Shown here one piece after another: positions 52,870 through 61,956 of a stretch of 64,000 nucleotides of DNA (its first letter is position 1; each line of letters opens with the position of its first letter). The notes below the pieces were generated by a model that was not told the DNA's origin, made no database searches, and worked only from the letters and a program-made list of their open reading frames with translations. Source of the stretch: DAMCZI01 sp032095175 (GTDB lineage: Bacteria > Bacillota > Clostridia > Clostridiales > Caloramatoraceae); NCBI GenBank assembly GCA_032095175.1, contig DAMCZI010000005.1, positions 1 to 64,000 on the forward strand, given 5' to 3'. A program made the position numbers and the translations under genes.

Positions 52870-54465
52870 TTAAATCATAACTTCTTCAATTTTATTACCC
52901 TTAAATACAAAGTTCATTATTAAAAATGCAGCTGATAATATAATGTATATAAGTGAATATGTTGGTGCAGCATTAATCATAACAGAGCTGGAATGGATTA
53001 ATCCAATAAAGGAACATCCGCTTGCAACAAGAAAACTCATTGATGCGCCAATCCATTTTCTATCTGTAATAAAGCAAAGTGCTGCAACATATATGATAGC
53101 AATAAGCATTGAACCCTGCGAAAGTGGTAAAAATCCTTTTGCCAATCCTGCTGAGGCTAGGTGATCTGCTGATACCTTAACATTACTAACAGCAAAATCA
53201 ATTCCACCTGTTTTTAGTGCTTCACCTATTGCAATTTTAGCTCCTTCAATACCACTGTTAATCTTTCCATAAATAAGCTCAAATATAGGAATAGCCACAC
53301 CAATAGCCATTGCTGGATAATATTTAGGTTTGTTAACCTCAAATGCCTGGGCACAGGATGAAAGGCCTGCATATATAATAAGTACCATGGTAGCAGCAGC
53401 CGGAAGTAATGATGTAGCAATTGCTACAAGTCCTGTTGCGCAAAGGATGAAATAAAGGATACCAATATACATTGTATATGAAGCTCCTGCCTTTGCTTTC
53501 TTCCAAGCTGGATGACCCCAGTAATATGCCATAACAAATGGATTCCCTAAAATAGCTCCAATAAAGTTTACACAAGCAACTCCGATAAGTGCTGTACGTC
53601 TGTTGTACTTATCTCCACCTGATTCTGCCTGCTCAACAGCTTGAATACCACCAATAACATCAGCAAATGCAAATGCTAAAATTATTGGCAGATATTTAAT
53701 TGCAATTGAAATTGCATCCCCTGAAAGAAATTTGAACTGAGGTAGTGCAATATAAATACCTAATGTCTTAAAAGATTCTGCAACTGCTCCTGAATTCATT
53801 GCACCTGTAGCCCATGCTATAATAGTACCTACACCTATTCCAACTATAGCAGGAGAAAGCTTTTTAGAATCTATTTTTGCAAAATACATTGTTAAAAGAA
53901 TAAATAATGAAGGGATAATAATGGCTGGTGTTGTAAAACCCTCCGCTAGTGATGACATACAAAGCCAGGCCAAAGATCCTCCTACCAGTCCACTAAATAT
54001 AGCTTGACTTGGTATATATTTAAGAATACTGTCAATTATAAAAGCACTTATAAAGGTAAAGGTAGCATGAAATATATTGGCAAGAATTCCGACTTTCCAT
54101 GCCATAACCGCATCCCCAGTTGAAAGATAAACCGGAATCATAATTGCATTAATCCATACAAAGAATGTACCAGCAGCAATTCCTCCTGGGAGGGCTGTAA
54201 TAGTAGGATTGTTTGTCTTTGCTCCACACCACCTGGCCATTATAGTATTCCAAGATAGCATAACAAGTGCTGCTAAGCCAATTGCTGCAATAATTTTACC
54301 AAAAACAAAACTTCCTGGCATCTTCATGACACCCATCATAATACTTGCACCAATAACTATTTTGGAAAAGCCATCAAAAAATACTCCCAAAGTAGCATCC
54401 AAATCTCCAGGCATTGACCATGGGATTTTAACGCTTAGATTTTTAGCATCTTGTACTATTTTCAT
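52870..54465 (-). CDS. NCS2-like (xanthine/uracil-type) permease A
   Basis: A 531-residue membrane protein with about 13 helices. It has the gross layout of nucleobase-cation symporter 2 proteins: a conserved AFADVIGGIQAVEQAESGGDKYNRR near 270, where NCS2 proteins have a glutamate-bearing helix. YYWGHPAWKKAKAGASYT follows, which I do not recognise from characterised members. It is closely related in plan to permease B at 60255 (YLGHPGWKKIGARSAYA). It probably imports a heterocyclic compound used by the pathway. The ATG follows GGGGGAATAGAT. The RibD-like reductase lies 23 bases upstream. Confidence 0.78.
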   Translation of the reverse strand: MKIVQDAKNLSVKIPWSMPGDLDATLGVFFDGFSKIVIGASIMMGVMKMPGSFVFGKIIAAIGLAALVMLSWNTIMARWCGAKTNNPTITALPGGIAAGTFFVWINAIMIPVYLSTGDAVMAWKVGILANIFHATFTFISAFIIDSILKYIPSQAIFSGLVGGSLAWLCMSSLAEGFTTPAIIIPSLFILLTMYFAKIDSKKLSPAIVGIGVGTIIAWATGAMNSGAVAESFKTLGIYIALPQFKFLSGDAISIAIKYLPIILAFAFADVIGGIQAVEQAESGGDKYNRRTALIGVACVNFIGAILGNPFVMAYYWGHPAWKKAKAGASYTMYIGILYFILCATGLVAIATSLLPAAATMVLIIYAGLSSCAQAFEVNKPKYYPAMAIGVAIPIFELIYGKINSGIEGAKIAIGEALKTGGIDFAVSNVKVSADHLASAGLAKGFLPLSQGSMLIAIIYVAALCFITDRKWIGASMSFLVASGCSFIGLIHSSSVMINAAPTYSLIYIILSAAFLIMNFVFKGNKIEEVMI

Positions 54466-54488
54466 ATCTATTCCCCCTAAGTGATAAC

Positions 54489-55463
54489 CTACATTAGGTT
54501 ATAATTGAACTTATATCTTATATAAGTAAAGTATTCATTATACATATGTAGAGATAACATTTGTGTGTGAGGATGTGATTCTGCTAAAAAACCTTTGTCA
54601 GCCTTACCAAGTGTCATAGTATCTCCCCCACCTATATAAACACCTGATACATTAAGGAAAAACTCATCTGCCATCTTTTGTTTTACTAAATAATTACCAT
54701 ATCCAGGAGACTCTATAAGCAGCCTATCAATGCCAATTATTTTTAATACCTTCATTATTACTTTGCTATCTGGGAATCCCCCTGTACCAGTTACAAGAAT
54801 AGGTAATACACCGCTTCCTGCCTTTGAAATTGCTTCTTTAAGTTCCTTTTGTTTATTTTCAACTTCCTCAATATTTTTAATAGGTCCTACTATCACATAT
54901 TCCTTCTTCAAGTTTTTCTTTAAAAATTCCAGCCCATTTGGCGAAGTTGAAATAATTGATGGGACTTCCTTACTTTCAAGAATGCTGTGCTCTAATGGAA
55001 TATCCGCAGCATCAAGTGACATTATAATATTAAGCGGTATACGAGGAAATCCTGCTTTAACACGTTCATTTTCAATTTCCTCATCCATTACATGCATTGA
55101 ATAATCATCATCTGTTTTAAGGGAATTACCACCTATAATGGAAGCATCACATACTCCTCTTAATGCATTTAATATCCAAAAATCTGTAACCGCTCCGCCA
55201 CCTGCCATTTGATTTTTAGCTGCAACATAAAAAGCACTTGGTTTATCAGCATAAGCAAGCTTCCCATCGATTGAAGTTACAAAGGATGAAAATATATATG
55301 GCCTGTCCTTTGGATAGTCTGGGAAACGTAAATCATCTCCATAAACAGCTTTAATTTTTTCTGATGGAACAGGTATGTTTTTAAAATCCTTCATGCTTGC
55401 GCTTTCAAAGATTTTTTTAATTCTTATATCATCAGCAATAAACTTCTTTTTCTCTAAAGCCAA
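54489..55463 (-). CDS. RibD C-terminal-type (DHFR-like fold) reductase A
   Basis: A 324-residue protein with a 50-residue N-terminal extension. Its RibD_C domain shows RPYIFSSFVTSIDGKLAY near 54, ALRGVCDASIIGGNSLKTDD near 99, PILVTGTGGFPD near 220 and RLLIESPGYGNYLVKQKMADEFFLNVSGVYIGGG near 243. In riboflavin biosynthesis this fold reduces the ribosyl group of a pyrimidine to ribityl using NADPH. There is no deaminase domain and no other riboflavin gene here. The usual Lys in 'KLAMSLDG' is Phe/Val-Thr in this protein. A role on a ribityl or ribosyl heterocycle is inference. TTG start with AAAGGAGATG. It is paralogous to 59307-60254. Confidence 0.8.
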   Translation of the reverse strand: MALEKKKFIADDIRIKKIFESASMKDFKNIPVPSEKIKAVYGDDLRFPDYPKDRPYIFSSFVTSIDGKLAYADKPSAFYVAAKNQMAGGGAVTDFWILNALRGVCDASIIGGNSLKTDDDYSMHVMDEEIENERVKAGFPRIPLNIIMSLDAADIPLEHSILESKEVPSIISTSPNGLEFLKKNLKKEYVIVGPIKNIEEVENKQKELKEAISKAGSGVLPILVTGTGGFPDSKVIMKVLKIIGIDRLLIESPGYGNYLVKQKMADEFFLNVSGVYIGGGDTMTLGKADKGFLAESHPHTQMLSLHMYNEYFTYIRYKFNYNLM

Positions 55464-55494
55464 TTAAAAACATCTCCTTTAAAAGATCTATTAC

Positions 55495-55611
55495 TATATG
55501 TTTCGCATAAATGATTCTACATTGACGGGTCCTAAACATTTATGCGAAATCATATTCCTTGATTCATTAATTGCACAATACCTTATTTATAATCTTTAGT
55601 GCGATTAATCA
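55495..55611. repeat. Family C two-hairpin repeat
   Basis: First stem TTTCGCATAAATG / CATTTATGCGAAA is perfect, then TCATATTCCTTGATTC, then ATTAATTGCAC / GTGCGATTAAT. It lies inside the eight-gene operon between kinase and reductase A. Confidence 0.88.
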
Positions 55612-55626
55612 GAAACTTTTGATAAA

Positions 55627-55744
55627 CTATATACGTTGCAAAAATTCTATTACATTTCATCTTCACAAACATCCTAGGGTCGAACCAATGTAGCAAGGCT
55701 GTTTGTAAAGATAAAATGTAAGAATTTTAATGCAACCTATATAG
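55627..55744. repeat. Long imperfect palindrome (family E)
   Basis: Arms of about 45 bases: TATATACGTTGCAAAAATTC...CACAAACA on the left pairs with TGTTTGTAAAG...GAATTTTAATGCAACCTATATA on the right, around TCCTAGGGTCGAACCAATG. The stop codon of the FGGY kinase (55737-55739) lies in the right arm. Confidence 0.75.
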
Positions 55745-57167
55745 TATCAATGGATTTAATTTTCTCTCTAATAAAAACATATTTATTGTAGATTTCATTA
55801 TATTTTTTGTTTTCTTCTGGCTGTGGTTTAATGATTTTACTATCAGAGAACCAATAATTAATCAAATCTTCAAATTCTGTGATTTCCCCGCTGCAATAAC
55901 CAGCTAAAAATGCAATGCCAAATGCAGTTGAACTTTTTGGACAAAGACGCATCTCCTTGTTTGTCACATCTGCAATTATCTGACATATCTCCTTAGAGTT
56001 TGCCCCTCCTCCAAAAATATTGATTTTATCAATCTCTACATTAAAGCTGCTTAGGTTACTTCTGATATTAAACGCAATTCCCTCAATCATTGCCTTATAT
56101 AAGTGGAATTGAGTATGGCAGCCTCTAAATCCCAAAACATATTCAGCATCCTGTCCAAAATATGACGCATCATTTTGCTGCTTATAATGAGGAAGATAAA
56201 ACAGTCCCTCTGAACCTGCTGGAATATTTTCGATTTTGCTGTTAAGATCATCCCAATTGTCATATCTTAAAGTACTTCTAAGATGCATCATCGATTCACC
56301 AAAGGAAAGTATCTTTCCCATAAAATGACCTTTTTTACCACCAAAGTGGGGTACAGATATGTAATCCTTTGGATTTCCTTCTGAATATAGAATTGTTGCT
56401 GATGTTCCCAAGTAAATCATTAGATTCTTAGGTTGATAAGCACCTCCTCCTATCATTGAAGAGAATGTATCACCTGTACCTGCTATAACCTTGGTACTAG
56501 TAGAAAGTCCTGTTTCCTCTGCAGCACTTTGTGAAATTGTACCCAAAACCTTAGATGCAGGACAGCAATCAGGCAATATGCTTGGATTTATTCCAAGTTC
56601 AGCCATGACGTCATCCTTCCACTTAAGTTCATTCAAGTCAAAGATTTCCCCTATAATTGTTGCAGTATCATAGTCAAAGCTTGTTGCTGAACATAGTTTA
56701 TATGCTATGTATCCGTGTGGAACCATTACCTTATGTATCTTTTTATAGTTTTCTGGTTCATTTTCTTTAACCCACATAAGCTTTGGCAGCATACATCCAT
56801 GTGTTATGGATGATTTTAATTTCTTATTTATATACTGCAATTCCTTTTCTGCTCTTACATCTGTGTGTAATATGGCTTTTCTTACAGCCTTTCCATCCTT
56901 ATCAATGCAGCAAAGGGCTGGAACAAGACCCGTAGCACCTATAGCCTTTATTTCATCTGCTTTTATACCTGTGATTTTTAAAAAGTAGCTTACAGCCTTT
57001 TTAAATTCATCCCACCAGATATTCATGTCTTTTTCCTGGTAGCCAGGCTTGTCTACATCAATTGAATGTTCATACTGAACCCTTGCAATAATATTTCCTT
57101 TTAAATCTGTTAAAACTGCCTTTGAACTTAAAGTTCCAATATCAAACCCTATTAGATACCTATTCAT
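55737..57167 (-). CDS. FGGY-family carbohydrate kinase (xylulokinase-like)
   Basis: A 476-residue cytosolic sugar kinase. The phosphate-binding start YLIGFDIGTLSSKAVLTD, catalytic-domain GATGLVPALCCID near 80, ILHTDVRAEKEL near 97 and the ATP site IAGTGDTFSSMIGGG...IYLGTSATI near 240-268 are visible. The adenosine loop IFGGGANSKEICQIIADVTN near 388 follows. It resembles the xylulokinase/LsrK group; the acceptor is a ketose, polyol or similar hydroxyl compound. The start at 57167 follows AGGGGAATAAAA. Its place between dehydrogenase/aldolase and a reductase suggests that it phosphorylates the sugar-like part before oxidation and aldol cleavage. Confidence 0.86.
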   Translation of the reverse strand: MNRYLIGFDIGTLSSKAVLTDLKGNIIARVQYEHSIDVDKPGYQEKDMNIWWDEFKKAVSYFLKITGIKADEIKAIGATGLVPALCCIDKDGKAVRKAILHTDVRAEKELQYINKKLKSSITHGCMLPKLMWVKENEPENYKKIHKVMVPHGYIAYKLCSATSFDYDTATIIGEIFDLNELKWKDDVMAELGINPSILPDCCPASKVLGTISQSAAEETGLSTSTKVIAGTGDTFSSMIGGGAYQPKNLMIYLGTSATILYSEGNPKDYISVPHFGGKKGHFMGKILSFGESMMHLRSTLRYDNWDDLNSKIENIPAGSEGLFYLPHYKQQNDASYFGQDAEYVLGFRGCHTQFHLYKAMIEGIAFNIRSNLSSFNVEIDKINIFGGGANSKEICQIIADVTNKEMRLCPKSSTAFGIAFLAGYCSGEITEFEDLINYWFSDSKIIKPQPEENKKYNEIYNKYVFIREKIKSIDTI

Positions 57168-57282
57168 TTTTATTCCCCTCTTTTTATAGGCATTTTTAAA
57201 AGCCATCTGATAACTTTAGACAATATATATTTAACACCCTATCCCCGTTATTTATATCCTATTTATAACTAACAATTTAAAA

Positions 57283-58308
57283 TTATAAAGTTAAAACTAC
57301 TCTATATGAACTTCTTTCCCTTGCCGCTTCAAAAGCATCTACAATATTATCAAAATCATACTTAACCTCAACAAGCTTATCTAATGGAAGACTCTTATTG
57401 GAAAGGAGTTCTGAAGCTACACGGAAGCTATCCTTTGTATGTTTTGTAACACCTGTAAGGTTAAATTCCTTGTAATGTAAAACCTTTGGATCAAAAGCGA
57501 TAACATCATTTTTACCTGTCTTACCATAAACAACTAGAGTTCCCCTTATTGCTAAGGAAGCTATTCCAGCTTCAACGGATGCTCTTCCCCCTGCGGTATA
57601 GAAACATTCTTCAACACCTATATTATTTGTAATTTCTAAAACCTTATCCTTAACGTTCTCTTCAAAAGGATTGATTACATAATCTGCACCAAATTCCAGT
57701 GCTTTTTTTCTACGCAGTTCATCTGGTTCACTTACGATTACCTTAGCACCACGAAGTTTTGCTAACATTACATGCAGTACTCCCATTATTCCAGCACCGC
57801 AAACTAATGCATAATCTCCACTTTTTATATTTGAAACATCTAAACTGTGTGTTACACATGCAAGTGGTTCTGCTAATATTCCTCTTTCAAATGGAGTATC
57901 CTGTGCAACCTTATAAATTTCATAGCCTTTAGCAACAAAGTATTCTGCAAATCCTGCAGGTCCTTCATAGCCTTCAAGCTTCTGACTGTTTACTGCATTT
58001 GCACACTGGTTATCATAGCCTCTTCTGCAGTAATAGCATTCCCCGCATCTTGTAAGACTTGCAACTACTACTTTATCTCCAGGCTTTACATCCTGTCCTA
58101 CCTTGGAACCAACCTTTTCTACGATACCACATATTTCGTGTCCTCCTGCAAATGGAAATCCACTTGCCATACCAAAGAAAAATCCTTGCTCCCATGTACA
58201 TACTCCAACTGCCTTTACCTTAACAAGTACCTCATCTTCATGCATTTCTGGCACTGGTAAATCTTTCATCTCTATTTTGCCTGCTTCAGGCATTATTGCT
58301 ACTTTCAT
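57283..58308 (-). CDS. Zinc-dependent MDR alcohol/polyol dehydrogenase
   Basis: A 341-residue medium-chain dehydrogenase. Catalytic zinc ligands fit GVCTWEQGFFFGM near residue 35 and GGHEICG near 58. The structural zinc cysteines are in RCGECYYCRRGYDNQC near 90. The Rossmann motif ALVCGAGIMGVLHVMLAKLRGAKVIVSEPDE lies near 168. It shares CGECYYCR, GIMG and LAKLRGA with 39506-40543 and is likewise paired with a DhnA-type aldolase. It likely oxidises a polyol or sugar phosphate made by the FGGY kinase. ATG at 58308 follows GAGGTG six bases upstream; a GTG three codons earlier overlaps that site. Confidence 0.87.
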   Translation of the reverse strand: MKVAIMPEAGKIEMKDLPVPEMHEDEVLVKVKAVGVCTWEQGFFFGMASGFPFAGGHEICGIVEKVGSKVGQDVKPGDKVVVASLTRCGECYYCRRGYDNQCANAVNSQKLEGYEGPAGFAEYFVAKGYEIYKVAQDTPFERGILAEPLACVTHSLDVSNIKSGDYALVCGAGIMGVLHVMLAKLRGAKVIVSEPDELRRKKALEFGADYVINPFEENVKDKVLEITNNIGVEECFYTAGGRASVEAGIASLAIRGTLVVYGKTGKNDVIAFDPKVLHYKEFNLTGVTKHTKDSFRVASELLSNKSLPLDKLVEVKYDFDNIVDAFEAARERSSYRVVLTL

Positions 58309-58474
58309 TGTCTTCACCTCATATTATTATAATTGTTACTATATTTGATGTATGTACAACGCAAAATTCAATTATATTCTATTTATCTAGTTATTTTGGA
58401 AGTAAATTAATGCACAGAATTTATTTATAAAGGTAGAATATACGAATCCACTGCGTTATACATAACAATCAAGC

Positions 58475-59260
58475 TTACCTACCGCTCATTAAAATCTCAT
58501 AAGCTTCATCAACAGAAACATTCTTGTGTATAATGGCAGAAAGGGCACGAGTCATGTTAACAGTATTACCACAACCCCAAATATTTCTTCCAACAGCAAC
58601 TCCCTTAGCACCAGCATCCATAGCCTCTTTAATTGATGCTAAAAATTGCTTTTCATCATCTGTTTTCGCGCCACCTAAAACTAGTAGTGGAACAAATGTC
58701 TCCTGTACAACCTTTTCAAATCCTGGCATATATGCAGTTTTAATAAAATCACAGCCTATTTCACAAGCTATACGAGCACCACGAGCTATGTTTTCAAGTG
58801 TCTTCATTTCCTTTGGTGCATCAAATCCGCCTGGTACTGGTTCTGCACAAACAGGCATTCCAATGCTATCGCAGTAGCTTATTGTTTTTGATAGTGCAGG
58901 GTATGTAATCTCTTCAACACCTGCCCCTTGTCCAACATTTACAATAACAGCATCTGCACCCATTCTTAATGCATATTCTGCATCATATGTTAATCTGCTG
59001 TCATGTCCTTTTCCTAAATATGTTGGAGGCAAGTCAAGCCTTGCAACATATCCTATATCTGAAAGTACAGACTCAAATTTTCTTGCAACACCAAAGTTTA
59101 TAATAGCAGCATCAGCACCGCCTTCAACGATTTGTTCTATAGTTTTACCTGGGTTTTCAAGGCCATAATTTGCTCCATTAAATGTACCATGATCCATTGC
59201 AACTATTAATGCCTTACCATCCTTTTGGAATATGTGATTTAATCTTCTTATTTTACTCAT
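58475..59260 (-). CDS. DhnA/LsrF-family class I aldolase
   Basis: A 261-residue TIM-barrel aldolase. VAMDHGTFNGANYGLENPG near residue 20 is the active-site strand. The Schiff-base lysine is in CDFIKTAYMPGFEKV near 176. VLGGAKTDDEKQFLASIKEAMDAGAKGVAVGRNIWG near 193-230 provides phosphate binding. It is paralogous to 40565-41365 (shared MAMDHG/VAMDHG, DAMEAG/DAMDAG, GRNIWG). It lies between reductase B and the MDR dehydrogenase, so the module order aldolase-dehydrogenase is the same at both loci. The 166 bases to the dehydrogenase show no clear terminator. Confidence 0.86.
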   Translation of the reverse strand: MSKIRRLNHIFQKDGKALIVAMDHGTFNGANYGLENPGKTIEQIVEGGADAAIINFGVARKFESVLSDIGYVARLDLPPTYLGKGHDSRLTYDAEYALRMGADAVIVNVGQGAGVEEITYPALSKTISYCDSIGMPVCAEPVPGGFDAPKEMKTLENIARGARIACEIGCDFIKTAYMPGFEKVVQETFVPLLVLGGAKTDDEKQFLASIKEAMDAGAKGVAVGRNIWGCGNTVNMTRALSAIIHKNVSVDEAYEILMSGR

Positions 59261-59306
59261 TATTATATGACCTCCAATATTTCTTTTTCTTTTTATGAAT
59301 TAAAAA

Positions 59307-60254
59307 CTAATGTTTTTTAATTCCATATATAAGCTTATGTCTTGTATAAATAAAATGTGGGCTATGCATATGTATTGAAACTATTTCAGTATGTGGATGA
59401 TCTACAGAGGTAAATGGTTCGCTATAGCCTCCAATGCTTGCACAATCTCCACCAACAAAAACACATGATGTATTAAGGAAAATTTCATCAAGTAATTCTG
59501 TTTGCATTAGGTGATGGCAATATGTAGGAGATTCAACCAATACTTTATCCAATCCCATAGCCTTTAAAATCTTTAGCAATGTATTAGCATCAGTAGCTTT
59601 GCCTTGTCCTGTGATAACAACAGGAATCTTACCTGAGTTATCCTCAATTTGTTTCTTTACTGATTTCAAATCAGTATAATCTACAACGAAGTATGGTTTT
59701 GTTATTTCTTTCTTTAGGTTTTCAAACCCATTTGGCGATGTATTGATTAACACTGAAACATCACCATCTACAAAAACATCATTCTGGAAAGGTATTTTTG
59801 TGCCAGTTGCAGTTACTATTACAGTCCATGGTGCAATTTTCAATCCAGCTTCAAGTCTTGCATTTGATATATCTGGGTCAAAAACACTTCCTGTATAATC
59901 TGGTTCTTTTGTAAGTGTTCCAGAACCAATGATAATACCATCGCATACTCCTCTAAGCATATTAAGAACCCAAAAATCAGCCTTTGCACCACCTGGATCC
60001 AAGTGATTAGTTTTAGCTATAAGCGGTCCTACAAAGGAATCGTTAAAAGCAATTTTTCCATCAATGGATGCTACATATGAAGCAAATGTTACAGGTCTAT
60101 CCTCGTGTAGTTCACCAAACATAAGCTTTCCATATACATCTTCAATCTTTTTACATTTTAAGCTATTTGTTGAATACCCCATTTTTTTTGTGTTGTCAAA
60201 CAAAGTAGACAGACGAACTTCTTCAGTGTTGAAATTTACAACAGGTAATGCCAT
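59307..60254 (-). CDS. RibD C-terminal-type (DHFR-like fold) reductase B
   Basis: A 315-residue paralogue of 54489-55463. It has the same plan: RPVTFASYVASIDGKIAFND near residue 56, FWVLNMLRGVCDGIIIGSGTL near 95, INTSPNGFENLKKEI near 172, PVVITGQGKATDANTLLKIL near 214 and KVLVESPTYCHHLMQTELLDEIFLNTSCVFVGG near 238. NADPH-dependent reduction is expected from the family; the substrate is not known. Both paralogues end in a similar His-rich tail (DHPHTEIVSIHMHSPHFIYTRHK here, SHPHTQMLSLHMYNEYFTYIRYK in A). This tail is not found in housekeeping RibD as far as I know. The stop of permease B is adjacent, so the two are coupled. Confidence 0.8.
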   Translation of the reverse strand: MALPVVNFNTEEVRLSTLFDNTKKMGYSTNSLKCKKIEDVYGKLMFGELHEDRPVTFASYVASIDGKIAFNDSFVGPLIAKTNHLDPGGAKADFWVLNMLRGVCDGIIIGSGTLTKEPDYTGSVFDPDISNARLEAGLKIAPWTVIVTATGTKIPFQNDVFVDGDVSVLINTSPNGFENLKKEITKPYFVVDYTDLKSVKKQIEDNSGKIPVVITGQGKATDANTLLKILKAMGLDKVLVESPTYCHHLMQTELLDEIFLNTSCVFVGGDCASIGGYSEPFTSVDHPHTEIVSIHMHSPHFIYTRHKLIYGIKKH

Positions 60255-61796
60255 TTAAATTCCCCCTTTTAATTTATTTGTTTTATAATAACTGCTTTTA
60301 CCGATATAATTAAGCACAAAGCAAATAGCAGCTATAATCAGATAAATCAATGCAAACTGTGTACCATTTGGAGAAAACAATACAATATCAGGACAATGTA
60401 TAAAGCCTATTGATGATAAAATTGCTAATACTAACGATGTAAATCCCGCTCCAATTAAATTTGATTTATAAATATATGCAATAAAAGCTGAATAAAGCAA
60501 ACTTGATGTAAACGCACCATAAGAGAGGTTTAATATACCAGATAGCATAGTCCCTGACTTATTTGCGATTTCTACTATATCCATGTTTAAAGATCTAAAT
60601 ATAGAGTCAAGATTGTTATGAATGTATTGAGCTATAAAAGGAAAAAGTGATAAAAATATAACTCCTGACATCTCCTTATCTAAATAATCTACAACCTCTA
60701 TAGAAACAGTTATACCTACAAAAATAAGTAAAACAATTATTACCTCATAGGGAACTATTGATAATAAAAATAATGGTAGTCCAAGGAAACATGTTATGTA
60801 GGTTAATGCCATCATAAGGGCATATGCACTTCTTGCACCAATCTTTTTCCAACCTGGATGGCCTAAATACATAGTAGTTGGGAACGGATTGCCAAACAAT
60901 GAACCTAATATAGTCGAAAGTCCATCAAAAATCATGCATCTTTTTACCGGGTATCTGTCTCCTACCATTGCAGCACTTTCAACAGCCTGAAGAGTAGTTA
61001 AAAAATTTGATATCTGCAGTGGCACAATTATTGAAAGATATGGTTTTATTTCTTTAATACCAATAAAAATATCTTTTATACTGAGAGATGGTGGGTAAAA
61101 TCTAAAATATTGCAGAGAATTCTTTACATCCTGAATTGATTTAAATCCAGTTCCCCATGCTATCAGCACACCAATTATTAATATTAATAGGTTGTTAGGA
61201 ACTTTTTTAATAATTCTCTTGTTAAATTTAAAGGCTATAAATACTAAAAATAATGGAATAATACTTATTTTTGGCAGTTGAAAAGCAACAACAAAGCCAT
61301 TAAAGGACAACCAAATCAAAGCACTTGCGGCCATATTTCCCATAAGAGCAGAAACCGGCAGCCATTTTTTTATGTATTTTGCTATAAATGCACCTATTAC
61401 TTCTATGATTCCGCCAATAAAACATCCGGCAATTCCAACCTGCCAGGCTAGATTTGCATCACCTGTTGCTTTATAAATAGGTATTAATATTAACAGTATC
61501 CACGCAAAAACTTGGCCTGCACCAATTCCGAAGGGTTCAGCAGTAACATCAAATCTTTTTTCTTTTTTGTTAAGCTCATAGGCTTCATAAAAGCAAACTA
61601 TACTTCCCATAATAGAAGCAAGTCCAACCCCGGGAATTATCTTTCCCATAACTATCTCTATTGGAAACCCCGCTTCAAAATATAATAATGCTACTATTGC
61701 TGCAATTTTTGAAAACACATCACCAAATAGTCCAAAAAATGCATCTAGTTCTCCTTGTCCAAAATACCTTTCTTTAAAGACTCTAATACTTTCCAC
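60255..61796 (-). CDS. NCS2-like (xanthine/uracil-type) permease B
   Basis: A membrane protein of about 513 residues and 13 helices. It has the same plan as permease A: PLQISNFLTTLQAVESAAMVGDRYPVKRC near residue 265 carries the conserved acidic helix, then LFGNPFPTTMYLGHPGWKKIGARSAYA. AEPFGIGAGQVFAWILLILIPIYKATGDANLAW near 85 matches the counterpart in permease A. It is the first gene of the eight-gene operon. GTG at 61796 lies seven bases after GGGGG, whereas the ATG at 61802 directly abuts it, so GTG is preferred. The likely cargo is a nucleobase-like or other heterocyclic compound. Confidence 0.78.
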   Translation of the reverse strand: MESIRVFKERYFGQGELDAFFGLFGDVFSKIAAIVALLYFEAGFPIEIVMGKIIPGVGLASIMGSIVCFYEAYELNKKEKRFDVTAEPFGIGAGQVFAWILLILIPIYKATGDANLAWQVGIAGCFIGGIIEVIGAFIAKYIKKWLPVSALMGNMAASALIWLSFNGFVVAFQLPKISIIPLFLVFIAFKFNKRIIKKVPNNLLILIIGVLIAWGTGFKSIQDVKNSLQYFRFYPPSLSIKDIFIGIKEIKPYLSIIVPLQISNFLTTLQAVESAAMVGDRYPVKRCMIFDGLSTILGSLFGNPFPTTMYLGHPGWKKIGARSAYALMMALTYITCFLGLPLFLLSIVPYEVIIVLLIFVGITVSIEVVDYLDKEMSGVIFLSLFPFIAQYIHNNLDSIFRSLNMDIVEIANKSGTMLSGILNLSYGAFTSSLLYSAFIAYIYKSNLIGAGFTSLVLAILSSIGFIHCPDIVLFSPNGTQFALIYLIIAAICFVLNYIGKSSYYKTNKLKGGI

Positions 61797-61870
61797 ATCC
61801 ATACCCCCAAATATAGCTTTAAATATTATTCCCTTTATTTAAATTTTTCTTTATTTAAACAATAAGCTCC

Positions 61871-61916
61871 TTGTATAGTTGTATAGTTGTATAGTCATAT
61901 ATTCATATTTGTATAG
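61871..61916. promoter_or_regulatory. Four TTGTATAG repeats, candidate GntR operator
   Basis: Three tandem copies of TTGTATAG (61871-61894) are followed by TCATATATTCATAT and a fourth copy (61909-61916). The fourth overlaps the -10 of the operon promoter, an ideal place for repression. Confidence 0.65.
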
Positions 61917-61941
61917 TAACACTTCTTTTCTTAAAATTCAA
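61913..61941 (-). promoter_or_regulatory. Sigma-A promoter of the eight-gene operon
   Basis: On the minus strand TTGAAT and TACTAT are spaced by exactly 17 bases. The transcript leader of about 110 bases contains the other TTGTATAG repeats. Confidence 0.65.
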
Positions 61942-61956
61942 TATATTTTTTTAATT

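Noticed and set aside
38270..59260. An AI-2 (Lsr) uptake system, because SorC regulator, FGGY kinase and LsrF-like aldolases are present
   Set aside because: No LsrACBD transporter or LsrG is present; the kinase and regulator lie in different loci and the permeases are of other families.
35793..60254. Riboflavin biosynthesis, suggested by RibF and RibD-type proteins
   Set aside because: No RibD deaminase domain, RibE, RibBA or RibH is encoded, and no FMN riboswitch is seen.
52263..61796. Anaerobic purine degradation, suggested by NCS2-type permeases
   Set aside because: No xanthine dehydrogenase, hydantoinase, carbamoyltransferase or deaminase genes are present.
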